Part shown: one piece after another, positions 12,910 to 25,985 of the stretch
Layout: each line of letters begins with the position of its first letter
Numbering within the stretch: position 1 is the stretch's first letter
From: Nymphalis io
Taxonomy: Eukaryota > Arthropoda > Insecta > Lepidoptera > Nymphalidae
Direction of reading: 5' to 3'
NCBI RefSeq assembly: GCF_905147045.1
Contig: NC_065891.1
Span: 14,641,001-14,705,000 of the forward strand
Length of the DNA stretch: 64,000 nucleotides
Translations under genes and position numbers: made by a program
Notes under the pieces: model-generated
Told to the model about the DNA's origin: nothing
Databases searched by the model: none
What the model saw: only the letters and a program-made list of their open reading frames with translations

Positions 12910-14550
12910 GTAAGCCAATAGCATGCAGATGTATCGTTTTAATTTGAGAGGCTTATATACAAGGCCGCAACAGTTTTTATACAAATCAACATATTATACA
13001 TCAGGGTAACATATTTTAGTTACAACATTTTACTTCCTTAAATTAAAAGTAGAAATAAGAAATCCTTCTTCACCAACAAATATCAAATCACCGATTAAAC
13101 TTTTTAGCTATGACAAACTTCCAAAAGCTGAGGAAATATAAAATTAGAGTAGTAACTGTTTTCAAGTAATGATCAGCCTACAGTAAAGGTACATAAAATA
13201 TCCATGACTCAATATCCAAACTTGTTGAAACTTGTAAGAATTTAGTGTTTTTAAAATTTTTAAATCGGCGACCAGCAACATACATTAAAATAGTTTAGGC
13301 TTATATGAACTTGAATTGGCCATAATTATTGTAATCAGTCTAGAGAAAAGTAATTGATTTGTTTTTATAATTGCTAAGCCGTGGAAAGCGCGTCATGCGA
13401 TTTGAGACTGCTAGCTAACGAGAATTGATTACCAAGAGGCAGTGTCAAGCACGAGCAGGAGTGAACTAGGTTAGGTGGAGTAATCAAATGCCAGAGTTTG
13501 TGTCAGCGTTATCGGCTATTATCGCTCTTTGCCAAGCTGTTCTAGCTAAGTCGATCAAATTTCAGTTCTTTTAGATTACAAGAAAACGTTGACCTAATGA
13601 ATCACATTCCATAAGTATTCACTTTAACCATTTGAAAGTTTTAGCGTTCTGAAACTTTCCTTATTTAAAATTAGATAAATAAGAAATAAGTTTCAAAGGT
13701 AAGGAATAGATACACTTTGCCAGTTTAACATTGAAACATATTATTATTTTCAGATTACAAAATTGTTCATAAGGAATTCAGAGCTGGTAGAAGAAATGTT
13801 GATAATTAATGGTTCGAAAAATCTTACATTTTACATTTTTGTTATGGTCATCCTAAGGCGTTACACGTAGCGTAGCTCACACTTGATAAAACTGCCAAAG
13901 ATTATTATTGGTAATCTTTTTTATCAATGTTCATAATTAAATAGGCTGTAACCTTATTTTAAAGATATTCAACATTTTTTTTATCAACGTAATTTTTCTT
14001 ATAATCTACATATATCTATTCCGAGGATACGCATTTAATATATTTTGAAATAGATTATTATAATCAATTTTCAAAGCAGCATACGTGACGATCGTCTTTA
14101 TTTGTGCTCAAAGACAAAGGTCGATTTAGTTAATAAAGTCAATTATATACAAGACGCGGCATGTACTGGCTCTTGAAACAACGACATGCCACATGCATTT
14201 GAGGAGCGTTGCAAATTTAAAAACGACGTCTAGAAGATTTATGTTCTGTACCCACATGTCCTATTATTTTTTGTTGTAAACGGTTAAACGTATCGATTTT
14301 CTTCTAAAAATAATTATGTATATTAATTAATACAAGAAGCAAACATAAATTTTCTACCTCTGTTACCTGACTATACTAGCTTAATTCTACCGACTGACTC
14401 CGTATACATTTAACAACCGTTAGACCGTGACACTGTTAAATTAAAAAAAAAACTTATCGAAAAAGCTTTTGGTTAAAATAATCCCGTTGAGTTTCCTTCG
14501 CAGATTTTTCTTAAATAATTTTGCGAACCGAAGGCCGTTTGTTAAGGCCT
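12910..14550. other. Leader intron, non-coding
   Basis: AT-rich DNA following the candidate leader exon donor; no repeat family or exon recognised. Confidence 0.4.
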
Positions 14551-14612
14551 GTAAGTAGTAACAGCCTGTGAATGTCCCACTGCTGGGCTAAGGACTCCTT
14601 TCTTTGAGGCCT
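14551..14612 (-). repeat. tRNA-headed SINE (family B), 3' tail fragment
   Basis: GTAACAGCCTGTGAATGTCC and CACTGCTGGGCTAAGGAC are the reverse complement of the family-B tail; only the tail end is kept. Confidence 0.65.
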
Positions 14613-17404
14613 GATATGTATAATATTCGTGGATAAAGAGCGGATAAAAAATAATGTTATACAAGTCATACCAAAATGTTTTTCAATCAATTTTGTTTAT
14701 TCTTCCGTATACATGAAATACTTATTCATCTGATATGCTTTAAACTTGAAAATCATCGTAATTGATAATTTGAAATGAAAGCTAATTGATAAATATAGCA
14801 ATAATCGCGCTTTTTTATTGTCTCTAGGAAAACTTGTAAAGATACAACATTAACAAATTCCACTTTTTATGGGGTATTTGAAGATTACAAATGTCCGCAG
14901 ATCAATCAGTCGAATGAATAAGTCATAATAACTACTTTTAATATTAATAAGTTTTAAAAATGTATAAGAAGTGTTCTGTAGATTGATTATCGTAATGTGC
15001 GACACTGTATTTATTGCAATAAATGTTTGTGTTTCGTAACATCTCTAAAACAAAAACAAATTAAAACTTAATCCATTACAGATTAAGGTCTGTTTTTGTT
15101 TAAATAAAATATAGTACTTATATTATAAGCAATCTACTATAGACTTAACATTTACTATTTATATTTAATCAGACCCTGGAATTTACTTCGATAAGTGGCA
15201 AGAATTTCGAAGGACGCCCTGCAGTTGCATGTAATCAAACACAAGGGCAGCCATACAAAGCCGCCCACTGTCCATAAATAACGTGCTTAGTAAAAAGCTC
15301 CCTTTATTAGATACCATATGGTGTTTTGTTAGGAGGAATTGAATTTCCTCGTAGAATTATACAAAGAATAGTAATCGTTCTTATCAAGGGTTCAGAATAA
15401 GAATATTGGATTTTAGTTAACGAGTAACGATATTATCATTTACAAAAGTATCGTTGGATGTTATTGGCCTTATTTGTGGATATTATCTTACCCTACTATT
15501 TAAATGTTAGTGCAATGATAGATAAACTTTACTTTATATTTAAAGTAATGGACTTGCAGTTGCCAGTGCCCGTATAACGAAGTGAGTTCCTACCTGGTAC
15601 CATCTACTTTATCTACTATTCTACCGAAAAGCAATACTTCGTTTTGTTGATTTCCGGTTTATAAAGTGAGTAAATCTGTGAATATGAAATAACAACATCT
15701 TAGTTACCGTAATCGCGATGATTGTTTAAGGAATAGCCACCGGGAATGGCGAAAACTTACCGCCAGGTGGTCTTTTTGCCCATCCATATTGCTTTGTTAC
15801 GTTTAATATGTTAAGACCTAGAAGTAAAGGAAGACAACGAAGAAATTCTTCTATTCTATTTTAGATACGGACTAAACACATTTCTCAAGCGTTTGATTAA
15901 TCGGTAAATGTAAAATTCATTCAAATGCAATAGGTGCCATCCTATCAGCCAATATTTATCAGTTTAAAACTCAAACCAATTCACTAAGTCTTTTCAAATC
16001 ACTTGTCGAACACTCGAGATACATATATTGATAGTCCTGACCTTACTTTAATCATATACTCTTTCTTGGAACAAAAATATATAAAAACGGCTACATGCCC
16101 ATTAGCAAAGAAAACTCCGCAAAGAAAATACTGGAAACACTTACATCAAAGAGAATTGCCACAAAAGCATCCAAGTTTCAGGTGAATTACATTATTTAAA
16201 TAAAATAGACAATTCAAACGGAGGGATATGCAGCAGCTGTTTTCGGCGACTTTTTGAAGTAAAAACTAACCTTGAGCCGATCTAATTTATTTACCCTTTG
16301 CTTTGATCATTGAACAAGACAAACGTACTCACTTATATACTCGTACAAATATATTGTGTATATTAGAGATATTAAGACGATTCCATCTCATTACAAGTAG
16401 ATTTATTCTTAGCAAAACTGTACGGAGATTTTTATCACTGATACTCATGAATTAAAGTTAAGTATTATTTAAAGGATATAAGTTGAGTAATTATTAATAT
16501 TTATATACAATAATGATGTTAAAATAAAATATTAGAAATAAATTATATATAATAGCGAAGGGAAAATAACGACAAAATATAATAAAGTCACTGTTATAAG
16601 TGAACACAACTATGTGAATCTATATCATAAACATTTAACAATTATTGTGAAAATGTACTTCGTATTCGCCTGCCTTTAAACAGTAAAATTAAGAAGGGAG
16701 GAAATTAAGAATTTCCGCACTAACGGTCAGTATTCAGTTCAACAGATGTTCATAACAACAGGCTAGTGTTCAAAGAACAAGTTGATCATCTCCCCCTCTT
16801 CCCTTCCTCGTCCCGATCGCGCTCGGCGCGGGCGCCCGCAGCTCGGCACCACCTTGTCGTTAGGTTGTATATACTCAAAAAAGATTTCAATTGAGCTCAT
16901 TGTTTATTTTAATGAGGTCTCCAGGCGGTCCTATCTGTGACACACCGTTTCATGATCTTAACGATCTTAGACTAAAGTTACCGGGGAATCCCGGACAACC
17001 ATTGCTCAATGTTTTTGACACGCAGTAAATTATAAAAAAATCATATTAATTTTAAACATGTGTGCAAATAAAAAATACCTGAAATTACTTATTATACATA
17101 ACACTTTTTGGATAAATATGCTTGGATTTAAGCTCGGATTTATTTATATATTTTAAAAAGAGCAACTGCTCTAACAACCGTCATTGTGGTTCCTTACCGT
17201 TTCTTCTCGCTAGAGGCTTGTAAATAATATCAAGCGACGCGTTACATAGAATTGATCGCTTGTTTGGTTGACGCTCGTCGTTCTAAAATATACAAATGCT
17301 ATTGATTATACGCATATCCATGTTAGTAATTATATACATAAGACAGTATTTTTAGTTATAAAATATTACTAAAAATATAAGAACCAAACACGCGGACCTG
17401 CAAT
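14613..17404. other. Leader intron, AT-rich, with one diverged SINE and a CpG patch
   Basis: Apart from the diverged family-A copy at 15555-15790, it is AT-rich sequence without a gene. A CpG-rich patch at about 16790-16860 stands out. Confidence 0.4.
15555..15790 (+). repeat. Diverged SINE-like element, family A
   Basis: Recognisable blocks in order: TACCATCTACTTTATCTAC, ATTCTACCGAAAAGCAATAC, TTCCGGTTTATAAAGTGAG, ACATCTTAGTTACC and TTACCGCCAGGTGG. These match the order in intact copies with many substitutions. Confidence 0.6.
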
Positions 17405-17592
17405 ATGTGCTCGTATTAGTAGTGATGATGATGTCCTCCTGACCCATTTCGGCCACAACCGATCTCAAGAGAGATTAGCTATTTGTGGAGGACATATTAT
17501 AGTGCACAAGTGTGTGCGCAAACACAGATGCTCTGTCTATTTCGTCAATCCCTAAACCGGACCGAGGAATCTGCGGCCTTATATCTAAAATT
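17405..17592 (+). repeat. Interspersed repeat family C
   Basis: Contains CTCAAGAGAGATTAGCTA, GAGGACATATTATAGTGCAC and AAGTGTGTGCGCAAACACAG, shared with the minus-strand copy at 53445-53722. It then jumps to a CGGACCGAGGAATCTGCGG-type end, suggesting an internal deletion. Confidence 0.6.
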
Positions 17593-19664
17593 GCAATGCC
17601 ACTTAATGTTTTCATTTACCAAAAAAATCAATTAATATGCTGACTTAAATTGCTATGTATCAATGACTTTCTCTAATAAACAAAATCTATAAATGACATA
17701 AAGTAATATGTATTCACTTACGCGTTTGGGTATTCAATATTCATGTAATAACACTTAATGCGTATAATAGAAGGGAATTTGATTATGCATGCAACCCAGC
17801 GAAAGCGGTTTAACTCAGGTAGGTGATGTTAAAGAGCTCAATATGGCGGCGGCCATGCAAGTTTAAGCACACCAGCGTATACAGTCGCCTATATGTATTG
17901 AGGGTGAGCTTGTGTGCGTAAGAGCAGCTGTGACCCCGCTCACTCCGCCTGCACCCCCCGTCGCCTGCGCCGACCCTACGGGATGTTTACCGCATACCTG
18001 AGCCTTGCCAGTCCATCTTCTGCTCGTCTCTAGTCACAATAATAATAATATAGACAGAAAGAAATACCTCTCGTCGAGATAGATGTAACGGTTGTAGCAT
18101 TTATCTCGGCAACATGAATCAGTGAGCTACTTAGCGCGTATCTCTATTGGAGGCGCGGTGCGACGCGAAGGTTAGGCCGATGACCGGCGCCCGCGGCCGC
18201 CTGCCCGAACCGCTGACATCATCAACGATTCTTCGTAAAAAGCCAGTACAGTAAATTGACTAATATCATAATATGATTACTGATGTTGTGTGGCGCCAAT
18301 CGCTTGTGAAATAATTTTTGAAAATATTTAAATTTAATCTAATTTCGACCCAATATCGTCGGCGATAAGCAACAAAAAGTATAAGATTAATAATCGTTCA
18401 CAATAAATAACTTAGAATATACTTATTTATGCGCCCCAACTGTAATTATTTTATACGATTTACATGGAGATACTAATTTATAAGCCATAATATGCAGATG
18501 CAAAATCTAAAGAAAAATTTAAAACTAAAGAGGATATGAAAAATGGGGCCTTTTCGCAGATCAGCAATATTTTGAAAAAATATTTAATAGTAATTTCAGA
18601 TATAAAGCCAAAGTGCCATAAAAAACGTAAACCGCCATTATTGTAATATGATAATTATAAATTTGCATGTTATGCAAATCGGCTTATAAAGTAAACAGTA
18701 GGCAGACAAACAATTGACATAACAATCTTTTAAAGCACAAGACGGTTTTTATATTAGTGCTAAATGCTTTTAATGGGGCATTATTAATAAGGCTAAGGAT
18801 TTTTATACATAATTGTTGAGCGAAGTAACCTACCGCTCATGAAGACCTCATAACACATTTGCACAAGATCAAGATTTGCCGACACACTTGATACTAGAAT
18901 CAAGTCGCCAGTTTAGACAGAGCACTTTTCATTATATGATGCCTGAGTTTTGGATACAAATACTAAATTTCATGACATACTTGCGGTGGTGGCTCAACGT
19001 GTCCCGTAGCTTGATATTAAATCGTAGGCCATAATGTACTAAGTACATTTGCACTATACTAGTACATAGAAAATGACTCGTCTCCAGATTATAGAACAGG
19101 GATAAGTAACTACGTTACAAAAAAGGGTTCATTGGTAAAAAAGACAAATAGTCGTCGTCTTTAAATTATCTATACGTATAAATAAAGCTGAAGTGTGATT
19201 TCAAAATAACTGCCTCTTTTACAGTTTATATGGCTATTTGCGATTTACCAAAACAAGCATTTTTTAAATGTATGTCTTGTCTTTATGTCTGTTTGTCCAG
19301 GCTAATCTATTAAACGGCTAAAAATTACAAATTGAAATAACTGAATTATTACAAGATGTATTTCAAGGTACCTTTCAATGTACCTCAACATAACCCTCAA
19401 TTCCTACAGATTTATTTTAGGATATGCTCGAGGAGAGGTAGTTTTCATTCCAATAATCCATAAGCATATATCATTCGAATTTTAAAGTATATAGTTCCCT
19501 CTTAAATGGTAGTGGTGGTTTTCATGGGGAAGCCCATGAAAATCGTTGAACATGGCCGGCACTGAATTTAGTGAGAACTGTTATCACGTGGAATTTTTAA
19601 GTTGCATACTTCAGAGTGAGCACTGCGAGTAACTCAGTAATTTTAGCCACAAAAAGAATCTGCA
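17593..19664. other. Leader intron with CpG-rich patches
   Basis: AT-rich background with two GC-rich islands (about 17925-18000 and 18130-18225) that could be enhancers or alternative promoters. A 12-bp hairpin with GAAG loop lies at 19517-19544. No gene recognised. Confidence 0.4.
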
Positions 19665-19962
19665 AACGTCGTTTTTTTGTGTTATATGTAGGCGGACGGT
19701 TAAATGGGCCACCTGATGTTAAGTGATCACCATCGCCCGTAGAAATTTGCGATGTATGTAATATTAACCATTCCTTACATCGCCAATGCGCCATCAACCT
19801 TGGAAACGAAGATGTCCCTTGTGCCTGTAGTTACACTGGCTCACTCATATTTCAAACCGGAACGCAACAATACTAAGTATTGCTGTTTAGCGGTAGAATA
19901 TCTGATGAGTGGTTGGTATCTACCCAGACGGGCTTACACAAAGCTCTACCACCGTTCATAAA
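19665..19962 (-). repeat. SINE-like element, family A
   Basis: A complete minus-strand copy from the T-run and GTAGGCGGACGGTTAAATGG to GCTTACACAAAGCTCTACC. The 66- and 69-codon frames over it are repeat shadows. Confidence 0.78.
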
Positions 19963-21486
19963 GAGGTGCTTCGATTATTCATTATTAATAAAGTTTTCTT
20001 TGACTTGAATAGTTTTGTTTAATCTGAGTTTGATAGAAAAAAAAAATATATTTAAAGTGTTGCCTTTATCCAACGGCGTGGATGGATGACAGAGATATTT
20101 AAGCAACAGAATCGTAGATGGAAAAACATGTATCAAATAATTTTTTTTTCAACCCGTTTGATTAAATATAATAAGTACACTACAGGAATTCACAGTAAGT
20201 TTACAAGTTGATGATTTTTAAAAGAATAATTATCGCTCTAAAATAAAAAAAAAACCCTTAATATACTTTTTTCTAACCAGAATGACATTTCATGCTTCTA
20301 GCAATAAAATCACAGACCAATCCAAATTCCAAACAATCATTTATCCTTTACTTATACTTAAGTGCGGGCAACTGCTAGTTATGTAATAAAGTTGATTGCA
20401 AAAAATGAGAGCAACACTTAGATTTATATTTTATTTTACAAAACTTTAAAAGAAAAATAGCTTGTCAAAGGTTACTAGTAATATAATATTGTAATATGTG
20501 CTGTCTTGCATTTAATCCGGCAACTAATAAAAAAATAATTTCCGTTCAATAATTCGACATTACTGACTTTTTGTAAATAAATGTTTGAAATTATTTGGAC
20601 TTGAATTCAGTTAGCAACGCGCGATTTTAGTTAGTGGCTCCATATTAGTCACGAGTGGCTGCACAAACGACGTTTTTAGGAACAAAAGCTGAGAGTGCGG
20701 CCGGTAACTCAGACTAGAGATGCGCATACGCATATTGCACGGTTATAATTATCGTTATAGCTATATATTATTTAACTTTACTGTATGTATAGTGTATTTC
20801 TCTCGTATTAATTACTACTCCGTACCGCTCAAACGATTAAGCTGAAATTTTGCAAACTGGTTTTATCTCGGTGACAAAACAATCTATTAGGTATATTATT
20901 TATGTTAATTTGTTTAATGTAAAAAAACGTAATGAAAGTGTTAATTATTTAGTTTTATTTTATCACTTCATATCTGCAACTTACATAGCACTTTGTTACA
21001 TTTGAAATGTTTGCTAATATTTTTTTTGTTTGTTAACAAGTGTTTTAAAACTTCTTACGTACTTACGTTTAAAAGACAGTTTTACTTATCATTATTATAT
21101 AATGATGTCAGAAAACAACTAAAACAAACGGGTGTGCCTTTCAATGAGCAATATAACAATAAAGATTTGTGTTGTGAGAAGCGAGAGCGTGCCGCCGTCC
21201 GCATGCGTGTGAGTCACGCGTGACGTCACTAGCGCACTGCGCCTGAGCGAGCATTAACTATCGACGTCACGCGGTTTGCGTTTAATACAAAAAGCATTTG
21301 AATCTAAGTTAATGCGTCATTTCATGTTAACTTATGCGTACAACGCTCCAGTGCTCGCGGGTCACTAAGTCGGTGTAATATAGTCAGCTGATCGCAATCG
21401 ATTGACGATTATTTATCTATACCTATAATAAATATCTTATGTCATCGTTTTACATTAAAAAATATGTATTATTTTTCTATTTGAAC
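19963..21486. other. Leader intron, non-coding, CpG/CRE patch
   Basis: AT-rich, with a CpG-rich cluster at 21180-21380 containing the CRE palindrome. A 76-codon frame (20993-21223) has no domain and is judged chance. Confidence 0.4.
21221..21228. promoter_or_regulatory. Perfect CRE palindrome TGACGTCA
   Basis: A full CRE within a CpG-rich patch (about 21180-21380), with a second half-conserved site CGACGTCA about 40 bp downstream. It is a candidate CREB/ATF-responsive enhancer or promoter element in the leader intron; no further support. Confidence 0.3.
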
Positions 21487-21722
21487 TTATAATTTTTTTT
21501 TATATGCGCCGGGATGGCAAATGACTCTACTCCACCTGATGGTAAGTGGTAGTAGAGTTCTAACGCGACGACGGCCAGTACAGTCGGGAAGAATCTTCTG
21601 TACTAGCCGTCCCCGCCTTGCCGGCCCACAAGATGCCTCTTCACGCCTCGTTTGAAGGAACCCGGGTTGTAAGAGGAGGGGAACACGTGAGCTGGTAAGG
21701 AATTCCATTTTTTGGAAGTACG

Positions 21723-22350
21723 TCAAAGAAAGGAGTTGCCAAATTTCTTTGTGCGCGATGGAATTGATGTCACAGTTAGGCGGTGACATCGAGAACCAGC
21801 TCGCGTGGTTCTTAAGTCTACTTGGAAGGGAGAAGCAGGAATTAGAGAGAATAATTCCTCAGAGCACTCGCCGTGATACAGTCGATAGAAAGCGCTCAGT
21901 CCTGCTATCTCACGACACAATTGTAAAGGTTCAAGGGTGTTTGTGACCTTTACGTCGCCAATAATGCGTCGCACGTTGCTGCAACCGGTCCAAGGCCTCC
22001 AGTAGGTACTTAGCGGAGCCATCCCAAAGGTGCGAGCAATATTCAACGCAAGACCGTACCTGTGTTTTGTATAACAGGCACAGTTGTTGTGGCGTGAAAA
22101 AACGCCGCATCTTGTTGAGAACTCCGAGCTTCCGTGAAGCTGTTTTTATAATAGCCTCGATGTAATCCCTTGGACTAAGGTCGCAGCGAACGTCCATCCC
22201 CAGCATGGCGATTTTGCTTTGTATCATCAGCGGTGTGTCACAGAGGGAGGGAAGACGGGAAAATGGTGACTTTTTCGCTGTGAGAGCGCATACCTGTGTT
22301 TTCTTGGCATTAAACTCAACAAGATTATCAGAACCCCATTTGGCGATGAG
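21723..22350 (-). pseudogene. LINE ORF2 C-terminal fragment
   Basis: Two frames. 21931-22227 includes ASRKLGVLNKMRRFFTP and VRSCVEYCSHLWDGSAKY. 21723-22046 includes LREIAGLSAFYRLYHG-type sequence (written LCREIAGLSAFYRLYHGECS) and SIPSRTKKFGNSFL. They are one ancestral C-terminal domain interrupted by a frameshift near 21960. Confidence 0.75.
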
Positions 22351-22407
22351 CTTTAACGTCCTATCGAGTTCAATGACAAGATTCTCCCGCGTCTCCTCAG
22401 TTTCCGC

Positions 22408-23130
22408 TCACCTAGCCACTGCGCGTCCGTGGTATCCACCATGCACTGTACTATCATCTGCATAGCAATGTATGTTCCCAAGAGAGAGCATATCATTGAT
22501 ATGCAAAAGAAAGAGTGTGGGAGATAGCACAGATCCCTGGGGGACCCCAGCATTCACTATATAGAATTGTGAAGCGCAACCATCAACTAAAACATGAAGG
22601 CTACGCTTGTGTAGGAAGCTGGCAATCCAGGTGCATAGCTGAGCAGGCAGACCATATGCCGGTAGCTTGGAGAGAAGTCTTCTGTGCCAGACCCTGTCGA
22701 AAGCCTTGGAGATATCGAGGCTGACAGCCAACGATTCTCCATGCTTGTCGATAACTTCACCCCAGAGGTGTGTTACGTACGCCAGAAGATCACCTGTGAA
22801 CCGTTTTGGTCGAAACCCGTACTGACGATCATTAATCAGACAGTGATCTTCTTGGTAACGGATCAGTTGGTTGTTTAGAATCCGGTCCATCACATTACAA
22901 AGTAGTAAGGTGATAGCTATTGGTCGGTAATTTGCCGGGTCAGACCGATCCCCTTTTTTGGGAACCGCTTGCACATTAGCTCTTCTCCAAGCCCCCGGCA
23001 CACATCCCGAAGAGAGAGAAAGTTGGAACAGGCGCGTTAACACAGGAGACAGCTCCGCCGCGCACTTCTTTAGCACTATTGGCTGGTATTCCATCGGGAC
23101 CGCTAGCTTTCCGTATATCAAGTGATTGCA
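22408..23130 (-). pseudogene. LINE reverse transcriptase core fragment
   Basis: RT palm and fingers of the 21487-24025 LINE: KKGDRSDPANYRPIAI, YGFRPKRFTGDLLAY, SLDISKAFDRVWH, GVPQGSVLSPTLFLLHIND and CYADDSTVH. The YADD box is intact but the frame is broken on both sides; upstream and downstream parts are in other frames. Confidence 0.8.
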
Positions 23131-23883
23131 GCGCCGCACGCACATCACGTTGCCTGATTTTGATGTCAGGCATCGTGTGGCCACATGAAGGTATCGTTGG
23201 TGGCAGCGCACTACAATCATCGATAACGGAGTTATCGGCAAAGAGTTTAGCCAGGAGATCGGCTGTCTCCTGCGGACTGTGAGCTAGCGATCCGTCCGGA
23301 TTTCTGAGCGGTGGCAGCGAAGGTTGGCAGAAATTGTTTTGCACAGACTTGGTTAGACGCCAGAAGCTACGGGAGCCCCCAGGATGCGAAATAAGGTCAT
23401 GACCAATCTGTACAATGCGCTGTGCATCCGCTCTCGTGTATGCATTCCTACAGGACTTGGAATTTTTATTGTAGTTTGCTTTCAGTGAGTCAATGTTAGA
23501 TGCCCCGCTAACGCAGCCGTTGATCCACGCGCGATATGCCGCCTGCTTAGATGATACAGCATCGGCACATTCACGAGTGAACCAACGGTTACGCGTACCC
23601 CTACTGATGAGATCTGAGCTAGGAATGTAGTATTCCATTCCTGACATGATCTCATCAGCAACAGCAGCGGCACTAGCAGTCGGGTCATTCCCACTGAAGC
23701 AACGTTCCTTCCAAGGGACTGACGCATAGTAATCGCGCATACCGTCCCAATCTGCTGACTTATAGTGCCAAACGCGACGTTTGCATACCGCTGGTGGCGG
23801 CAGCTTAACTGTGGCACTTTGGTAGATATAAGGCCGTGATCCGAAGAATCAAGTGGAGCTTGAACCACAAACTGATATTCCAC
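22976..23883 (-). pseudogene. LINE ORF2 fragment: endonuclease end and RT N-terminal part
   Basis: Two overlapping frames. 23482-23883 starts with the endonuclease tail (LDSSDHGLISTKVP). 22976-23740 holds the pre-RT region and the first RT motif LDIRKASGPDGIPA, then runs out of frame where the true sequence would continue LKKCAAELSPVLTRLF in the next frame. Catalytic endonuclease residues upstream are deleted. Confidence 0.75.
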
Positions 23884-23916
23884 CCTCCCGGACAGAAGGG
23901 CCCCCGAAAATATCCC

Positions 23917-23956
23917 CGACTAAGGGATATCTGGTCGCTCAGATATCCCTTAGTCG
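23917..23956. repeat. 17-bp perfect fold-back at the LINE deletion junction
   Basis: CGACTAAGGGATATCTG and its exact reverse complement CAGATATCCCTTAGTCG are separated by 6 nt. The same GACTAAGGGATATC occurs singly in the related element at 26963. Confidence 0.75.
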
Positions 23957-24025
23957 CTTCTTACGACAACCATGGGAAAGAGAGGGGCAGTGAAATGTAT
24001 TCTTTCTCCGTCACTGCACGGATAA

Positions 24026-25764
24026 GATTGTAAATCGAAATATAACATTGATAACATTGTAAATCGAAATATCTAAACAAAATTATTGGTTAAAAAAACC
24101 TTATGACTGCGCAAGAGATTATAGTGCACAAGTATGTGTCTGCGGTTTCCTGATAAAGAGATCTATGTTATGGCATCCAGACATTTATCATCATCATCCG
24201 TTACACGCAAATACTGTAAGATTTTGTTCTTTACTTTGTTGATACAGTGTGTTTTCTTAAGAACATCGGACAGCTTGGTTCACTACCACTGAAATGTTTA
24301 AAAATGTCACTTTGAAAAAATGCAACAAATTTTAACTGTTCTAACATCGGAAGTGTTATGAACAGTGGTAATATGTCAATACACTTCATTGGAGTTATCA
24401 TAATAATTTTAATGTAGGCTACACAGTGGCCGAAGAATCGGATTATTCAGCACGAAATGAATAATCCGGTCACCACTACGATTATCTGCGCCCGACATCA
24501 CTGAGATGCAGGCAGCCTGAACGGGAGACCTATTCAAACCACAAGCGTCAATACCATATTAAGTACGCTTCTATTTAGGCAAACTATATGAAACTTTCTT
24601 TAATTTAAGTAAATGTATAATTTAAGAAAAAAAACCAAATTGTTATAAATATAAATGAAAAAAAAAAATACATCCGAGCTCACTGTGTAATTAGTAAAGA
24701 TTCGCCATTAGCAGTAGTGACGTTATATTACGCTAATGATTGTTCACAGTAACAATACTTTTAATTTGAAATACGGACATATTTAGTAAACTAAAGAGTT
24801 GAAGACACGACTCGTCCCCGCGAGCGGGACCACAACAATAAATTCGTTCCTGTACTCTCGCTTGTTGAGTGATTAATCTTCGCCGCAGAACATTCGTGAT
24901 ACATATTATATGAAAATAAGATGTCGTTAACAATGCAGACTACCTGCTTTAAAAATGTTAGAGCTCGAATAACAAGAGCACTTCAGTCGTCCTGCAACCC
25001 GCATTACGCTTAATCCTCCGAATAAAAGGAGATGTATTATGAAAAGACTTCCTTTCTTTTGAAATGAAGACAAGAGTGGCGAGCGAGGCCCGGAGACATA
25101 CCCGAGAGAAGAGACGCGCTTTCATTGTTGAGGTTCCTTGTTCGCGTTCGCATTCGAGCGTTGAACTAAATAACCTGACGTTTTCAGGTACGCGTCTTGT
25201 AATGTCTGACTCACTCATAAAAAACATACGAGATACAAGCCGACGACATCTCGCGCCCTGACATCGCACGTGTACAATTATATTGCGATAAGTATTGAAC
25301 AAAGAAATCTATTCGCCCGCACTGCACATAGACGTCCTATAAAGTAAACTGTTTCAAGTCGGTGCCAGCCCAAAAAGTTAACTAATACGTTTCACATAGT
25401 ACTCACTTACATATAAACCACTTCACCGGGCTGACGCGGTCTGTTAATCAATAATAAAGGTTTGATAGTGAAGGTCTCGGCCCCGACTTCGAATAATTTT
25501 AAAGTACATTTAAGCTTTTTTAATAAGAAACCTTATTTGAGTTATTATTTTTATCTTATTATTGCAAAAAATAAATAATGGTACCGAGAAGTAGTACGGG
25601 ATGAGGAAGCTGTTGTAAACATAACATAATCAAACTGTTGGGTGCTGCTATATACTTGAGTGACAACATTAGATGGCGTTACAATTTACAATTTAAACTC
25701 AAGTAAAGTTCATTAAATCCTGTGATGAACTGAAACATGATCTATTTATTTATATTTCAACTGC
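24026..25764. other. Leader intron, non-coding
   Basis: AT-rich. Holds a small fragment of family C around 24112-24155 (TTATAGTGCACAAGTATGTG), and a perfect 11-bp hairpin CGGATTATTCA/TGAATAATCCG at 24439-24468. A 114-codon minus frame (24958-25302) shows no domain. Confidence 0.4.
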
Positions 25765-25985
25765 ACAGCAGCTTATAGTGCACAATTGTGTCCGCAAAAC
25801 TTTTATCCCTCACACTCAGAGTCTAAACTCTGGCAACCTCATACGACCGTAAGATTAATTTTTAAGCATTACGTTCTTTTCGATTGACGGCAGAAACATT
25901 TTTGACGGTGAAATCCACTATCCAATAACCCGGAAGTATGCAGCCTTATAAGCTAGCTTCTAGACCGACGACTTTAGTGTAATAG
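25765..25985 (+). repeat. Diverged family C repeat
   Basis: GCTTATAGTGCACAATTGTG, TCATACGACC, GACGGCAGAAACATTTTTGA and GCAGCCTTATAAGCTAG follow the order of blocks seen at 17405 and 27985. Confidence 0.45.

Larger units (their letters stand above)
21487..24025 (-). mobile_element. Jockey/CR1-type LINE, internally deleted and frameshifted
   Basis: Minus-strand non-LTR retrotransposon. From 5': a short piece of 5'UTR (near 24020, motif GACTAAGGGATATC), then the C-terminal end of the endonuclease (SDHGLI) at about 23830, a linker region, and a reverse transcriptase (RKASGPDGIPA, NYRPIAI, LDISKAFDRVWH, GVPQGSVLSP and the catalytic YADD at 22453-22464). Next comes the C-terminal thumb region (VRSCVEYCSHLWDGSAKY), then a 3'UTR ending in a T-rich (polyA) run at 21487. 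Frames change near 23100, 22400 and 21960, so the copy is dead. Most of the endonuclease and 5'UTR are missing. Placement between the Jockey and CR1 clades is uncertain. Confidence 0.85.
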
